From contig JAANWY010000144.1 of the NCBI GenBank assembly GCA_018263655.1, forward strand, positions 1-7,025: a stretch of DNA of 7,025 nt. The letters run 5' to 3'. This DNA comes from Anaerolineales bacterium (GTDB lineage Bacteria; Chloroflexota; Anaerolineae; Epilineales; JAANWY01). Made by a program: the position numbers and the translations under genes. Of the stretch, positions 4,561-7,025 are shown piece after piece. Under the pieces are notes generated by a model. The model saw only the letters and a program-made list of their open reading frames with translations. It did not search any database and was not told where the DNA came from. The first letter of the stretch is position 1. Every line of letters starts with the position of its first letter.

Positions 4561-5847
4561 ATGCACTTGATCTGTGTCGGACTCAGTCACCATACAGCAA
4601 CGGTCGAGCTACGAGAGCGACTAGCCCTTAGCGGGGGCAAGCTCCGAGCCGGCCTGATGCATCTCAGACCGGCCGATGCAGATCCACCACTTGATATCCA
4701 CGAAGCCGTTGTCCTCAACACTTGCAATCGCCTGGAGGTCTACGGCCTCGCCCAAGATGCTGAGGCCGGCATCGGCCGGATTTCAGAGTTTCTGTCCGAA
4801 TTTCATGGTGTCCCGACGTCAAGTTTCGCCCCTCATCTGTACACCTACCGCGATGAGGAGGTTGCACACCACCTATTTCGAGTCGCTGCCGGCCTCGACT
4901 CGATGATTGTGGGTGAGTCTGAGGTCCTGGGGCAAGTGCGCGAAGCGCACGAAGTCGCCCGCGGGCACGGAGCCGCCGGCCAGGTCACGACCAAGCTCTT
5001 CGATGATGCGGTGCGAGCCGGCCGGCGGGTGCGCCACGAGACAGTCATCAACGAACGGCCGGCCTCGGTACCGTCAGCGGCAGTGCGGTTGGCGCGCGAG
5101 CTACACGGATCGCTGACAGGCGCAAACGTGCTGGTGGTGGGCGCCGGCGAGATGGGCGCCTTGACGGCCAAGGCTTTGATGAATCGGGGGGCAGACGGCA
5201 TCATCGTCTCTAATCGATCGTACCCGCGAGCTGTGCAACTGTCCAACGAATGGGATGGCTGCGCTGTGACCTTCGACCGGCTCACGGAAGCCCTGGCGGA
5301 AGTTGATATCGTCATCAGCGCGACCGGTGCACCGCACCCCGTGATCATGGACGACATGGTCAGCGAGGCAATGACGCAGCGCCGGCATCGCCCGCTGCTC
5401 ATCATCGACATCGCCGTGCCTCGGGATGTGGAGCCGGACGTGGCGGAGATTGCCGGCGTCACACTGCACGATATCGACGATCTGACGTGTCGCGTGGACC
5501 ATAATCTGGAACAACGCCGCGCCGAAGTCCCAGAGGCGGAAGCAATTGTGGCCGGTGAAGCCGACTGCTTCATGGCCTGGTTCAACGCGCTGGACGTCGT
5601 GCCGACGATTGTGGACCTGCGCCAGCAAGCCGAGGCCGTCCGCGAGGCCGAAGTCGACCGCGCGCTGCGGCAACTGCGCGATCTATCTGAGGAAGAGCAA
5701 GAGGTCGTCGAAATTCTCTCGAAACGAATTATCAACAAGCTGCTCCACGAACCCACCGTTCGACTGAAGCACCACGCGAACGGCCACAGCGGTTTCTACT
5801 ATACAGAGACGCTGCGCGAGCTGTTCGCTCTCGACGAGGCAATTTGA
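4561..5847 (+). CDS. hemA: Glutamyl-tRNA reductase
   Basis: The 428-residue enzyme reduces glutamyl-tRNA(Glu) with NADPH to glutamate-1-semialdehyde, the first committed step of the C5 tetrapyrrole pathway, in the cytoplasm. The N-terminal catalytic domain shows G-L-S-H-H (7-11) and L-N-T-C55-N-R, where Cys55 is the expected thioester nucleophile. G-E-S-E-V-L-G-Q-V begins at 118. The NADPH-binding domain has V-G-A-G-E-M-G (193-199), S-N-R, S-A-T-G-A-P-H and I-D283-I-A-V-P-R-D. The C-terminal part is the dimerisation helix bundle, with I-I-N-K-L-L-H-E-P-T near its end. All key motifs are intact and the length is normal. The start at 4561 is chosen because it has a Shine-Dalgarno sequence and the protein then begins as family members do; the ATG at 4534 would add nine residues. 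It is followed by hemC after 52 nt and is probably the first gene of a haem operon. Confidence 0.97.
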   Translation: MHLICVGLSHHTATVELRERLALSGGKLRAGLMHLRPADADPPLDIHEAVVLNTCNRLEVYGLAQDAEAGIGRISEFLSEFHGVPTSSFAPHLYTYRDEEVAHHLFRVAAGLDSMIVGESEVLGQVREAHEVARGHGAAGQVTTKLFDDAVRAGRRVRHETVINERPASVPSAAVRLARELHGSLTGANVLVVGAGEMGALTAKALMNRGADGIIVSNRSYPRAVQLSNEWDGCAVTFDRLTEALAEVDIVISATGAPHPVIMDDMVSEAMTQRRHRPLLIIDIAVPRDVEPDVAEIAGVTLHDIDDLTCRVDHNLEQRRAEVPEAEAIVAGEADCFMAWFNALDVVPTIVDLRQQAEAVREAEVDRALRQLRDLSEEEQEVVEILSKRIINKLLHEPTVRLKHHANGHSGFYYTETLRELFALDEAI

Positions 5848-5899
5848 GCTAGCTTGCGCAAGCAATCTTATCGTCGACTAGCAACGCGAAACATACGAA

Positions 5900-6850
5900 A
5901 TGATTGACGCTCAAACCATGCCCGTAATCGTTGGCACGCGTGGCAGCAAACTGGCACGTACACAGACCGATCTTGTCGTATCGGCCCTGCGCAGCCAATG
6001 GCCCGACATCGAGATCCAGACCAAGATCATCAAAACCGAAGGCGATCGCAAGCTGGACGTCTCCACCGTCAAGCTCAGCAAGGGCGCTTTCGTCAAAGAG
6101 ATCGAGGTTGCGCTGCTGAACGGCGAAATCGATTTGGCCATTCACTCTTGCAAGGACCTCCCTACCGATCCCGTGCCTGGGTTGACGCTGGCCGCCTTCC
6201 CTCAACGTGCGGACCCGCGCGACACGCTCGTCTCGCGCGAAGGCCGGCATCTGACAGAGCTACAACCCGGCGCTATCATTGGCACGGGCAGCAGCCGGCG
6301 CAAGGCCCAGCTGTTGATTCGGCGCCCGGACCTGCAGGTCGAAGACATCCGAGGAAACGTCGAAACTCGGCTGCGCAAGATGCGCGAGGGTCAATACGAC
6401 GCCGTGGTGCTCGCCGCCGCCGGCCTCGACCGCATGGGGTGGCTCGACCAGGCGGCGGCGATTTTCGAGCCTAAGGTGATGCTGCCGGCGCCGGCTCAAG
6501 GCGCCCTGGCGATTCAAGCGCGGGAGGACGACGAGACGACGCTCGCACGCCTCGACCCCTTGAACGACGCGGCGACGCACGCTGCCGTCACTGCCGAACG
6601 CGCCTTTCTGCGCGCGCTGGGCGGCGGATGCCGCGTGCCCATCGCGGCCTTCGCACGAATCGACGGGGGCTGGCTCACGTTGCACGGCCTGGTGGCAGAC
6701 GAAGATGGGTCAGAACACGTACGCGGTGATTTGGACGGCGCAATCGAAGAAGCCGCCGAAGTCGGCGGGGAATTAGCGAAGCAATTGTTGGCAGAAGGCG
6801 CTGATGAACTGTTGGAAGACGTGTCAGCCGCAGCGCGGGCCGGCTGGTGA
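5900..6850 (+). CDS. hemC: Hydroxymethylbilane synthase (porphobilinogen deaminase)
   Basis: The 316-residue cytoplasmic enzyme polymerises four porphobilinogens into hydroxymethylbilane, using a covalent dipyrromethane cofactor. Motifs in order are G-T-R-G-S-K-L-A (12-19), I-K-T-E-G-D-R (44-50), G-A-F-V-K-E (62-67), H-S-C-K-D86-L-P-T with the catalytic Asp86, G-T-G-S-S-R-R-K (128-135), R-G-N-V-E-T-R-L (151-158), L-P-A-P-A-Q-G-A-L (195-203) and L-G-G-G-C244, the cofactor-binding Cys. Cys84 beside the catalytic Asp is unusual, since a hydrophobic or aromatic residue is common there. The ATG at 5900 has no Shine-Dalgarno sequence, but an in-frame TAG at 5879-5881 excludes a longer protein. ATG 5918 is an alternative that would remove six residues. 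The last five codons (A-R-A-G-W) and the stop lie within the left arm of a large inverted repeat. The gap after hemA (52 nt) contains a 12-bp palindrome, GCTTGCGCAAGC, at 5852-5863. Confidence 0.97.
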   Translation: MIDAQTMPVIVGTRGSKLARTQTDLVVSALRSQWPDIEIQTKIIKTEGDRKLDVSTVKLSKGAFVKEIEVALLNGEIDLAIHSCKDLPTDPVPGLTLAAFPQRADPRDTLVSREGRHLTELQPGAIIGTGSSRRKAQLLIRRPDLQVEDIRGNVETRLRKMREGQYDAVVLAAAGLDRMGWLDQAAAIFEPKVMLPAPAQGALAIQAREDDETTLARLDPLNDAATHAAVTAERAFLRALGGGCRVPIAAFARIDGGWLTLHGLVADEDGSEHVRGDLDGAIEEAAEVGGELAKQLLAEGADELLEDVSAAARAGW

Positions 6851-6983
6851 GGCTACGAATGAATTCGCAGCCTGTTACGAAAAACGCGTTGAAACGCGTT
6901 ACACACCCCGATGGAATCCGTTTTAACGGATTTTGCATTAGCAGACGTCGAATTCATTCGATGGCTCACCAGCCGGCCCGCGC
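6833..6983. repeat. 151-nt structure with 35-nt inverted arms enclosing two hairpins, hemC-hemD junction
   Basis: Positions 6833-6867 pair with 6949-6983 at 32 of 35 positions; the mismatches are at 6852, 6854 and 6855. The 81-nt interior carries two further perfect dyads, AACGCGTT-GA-AACGCGTT (6883-6900) and AATCCGTT-TT-AACGGATT (6915-6932). The whole would fold as a long stem closing a multibranch loop with two 7-bp hairpins. The left arm contains the last hemC codons and stop, and the right arm ends 4 nt before the AGGAG of the next gene. The second inner hairpin is followed by only TT and then G, so it is a poor intrinsic terminator. The structure may be a small palindromic mobile element or an intercistronic RNA control or processing element. 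Confidence 0.85.
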
Positions 6984-6987
6984 GCCC

Positions 6988-6992
6988 AGGAG
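6988..6992 (+). promoter_or_regulatory. Ribosome-binding site of the partial downstream gene
   Basis: AGGAG stands 6 nt before the ATG at 6999 and just outside the right arm of the large inverted repeat. Folding of that repeat could therefore affect access to it. Confidence 0.75.
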
Positions 6993-6998
6993 CGACGC

Positions 6999-7025
6999 AT
7001 GACGGACCAACCCCTCGCCGGCAAG
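6999..7025 (+). CDS. hemD: Start of a gene cut by the window edge, probably uroporphyrinogen-III synthase
   Basis: Only nine codons are visible: M-T-D-Q-P-L-A-G-K. The P-L-A-G-K ending fits the usual N-terminus of HemD proteins (P-L-x-G-K/R followed by a V-x-V-T-R motif). The position, just after hemC with a good ribosome-binding site, fits too. HemD closes hydroxymethylbilane to uroporphyrinogen III. A fused uroporphyrin-III methyltransferase/HemD or another short-starting gene cannot be excluded from nine residues. The gap from hemC is 148 nt and is almost filled by the inverted-repeat structure. Confidence 0.6.

Noticed and set aside
4845..5756. 303-residue minus-strand open frame
   Set aside because: It is antisense to hemA, has a Ser/Arg-rich composition and no domain, so it is a shadow frame.
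5852..5863. Terminator or operator between hemA and hemC
   Set aside because: The 12-bp palindrome GCTTGCGCAAGC gives only a short stem with no T-run, and nothing else supports a regulatory role.

Overview
The window looks like chromosomal DNA of a GC-moderate bacterium (about 58% G+C by eye). The best guess is Chloroflexota (Anaerolineae/Ardenticatenia-like). The reasons are the style of the haem genes (C5-pathway hemA followed by hemC and probably hemD) and the presence, both between and inside genes, of short repeats of the CTTCGA...CTCAG type. I recall these repeats as common in that phylum. The phylum call is inference; the gene calls are much firmer.

Layout. Positions 1-116 are non-coding with one repeat copy. 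Two genes lie on the minus strand. At 874-1512 is a pentapeptide-repeat protein of about 31 uninterrupted five-residue repeats, driven by an exact consensus promoter (TTGACA-17 bp-TATAAT). Downstream of it, at 117-743, is a membrane-anchored Mrr-type nuclease-domain protein. Positions 1513-1994 form a 482-bp intergenic region holding that promoter, a nested inverted/tandem repeat locus (1600-1880) and the control region of the next gene. At 1995-4136 on the plus strand is a full-length DUF255/YyaL/SPATA20-family protein (thioredoxin-like domain plus alpha/alpha barrel). It carries two in-frame inserts of about 24 nt that appear to be copies of the dispersed repeat, in opposite orientations. 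Positions 4137-4560 hold a minus-strand gene remnant, a strong hemA promoter, a perfect 29-bp inverted repeat, a smaller hairpin and five copies of a 14-bp tandem repeat.

The rest is a haem-biosynthesis cluster on the plus strand: hemA (glutamyl-tRNA reductase, 4561-5847), hemC (hydroxymethylbilane synthase, 5900-6850) and the first nine codons of a gene that is probably hemD (uroporphyrinogen-III synthase, from 6999). HemA makes glutamate-1-semialdehyde from glutamyl-tRNA. HemC later joins four porphobilinogens into hydroxymethylbilane, and HemD would close the ring. The hemC-hemD junction contains a 151-nt structure with 35-nt inverted arms. One arm encodes the last codons and stop of hemC, and the other ends four bases before the hemD ribosome-binding site.

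The most notable observations are the protein-coding repeat inserts, the two very strong inverted-repeat structures in the haem operon, the composite repeat at 1600-1880, and a marked excess of the palindrome GCCGGC (about 37 copies by hand count). No clear new multi-gene system is proven. The closest candidate is the pentapeptide-repeat/Mrr-nuclease pair, and its functional link is speculative.
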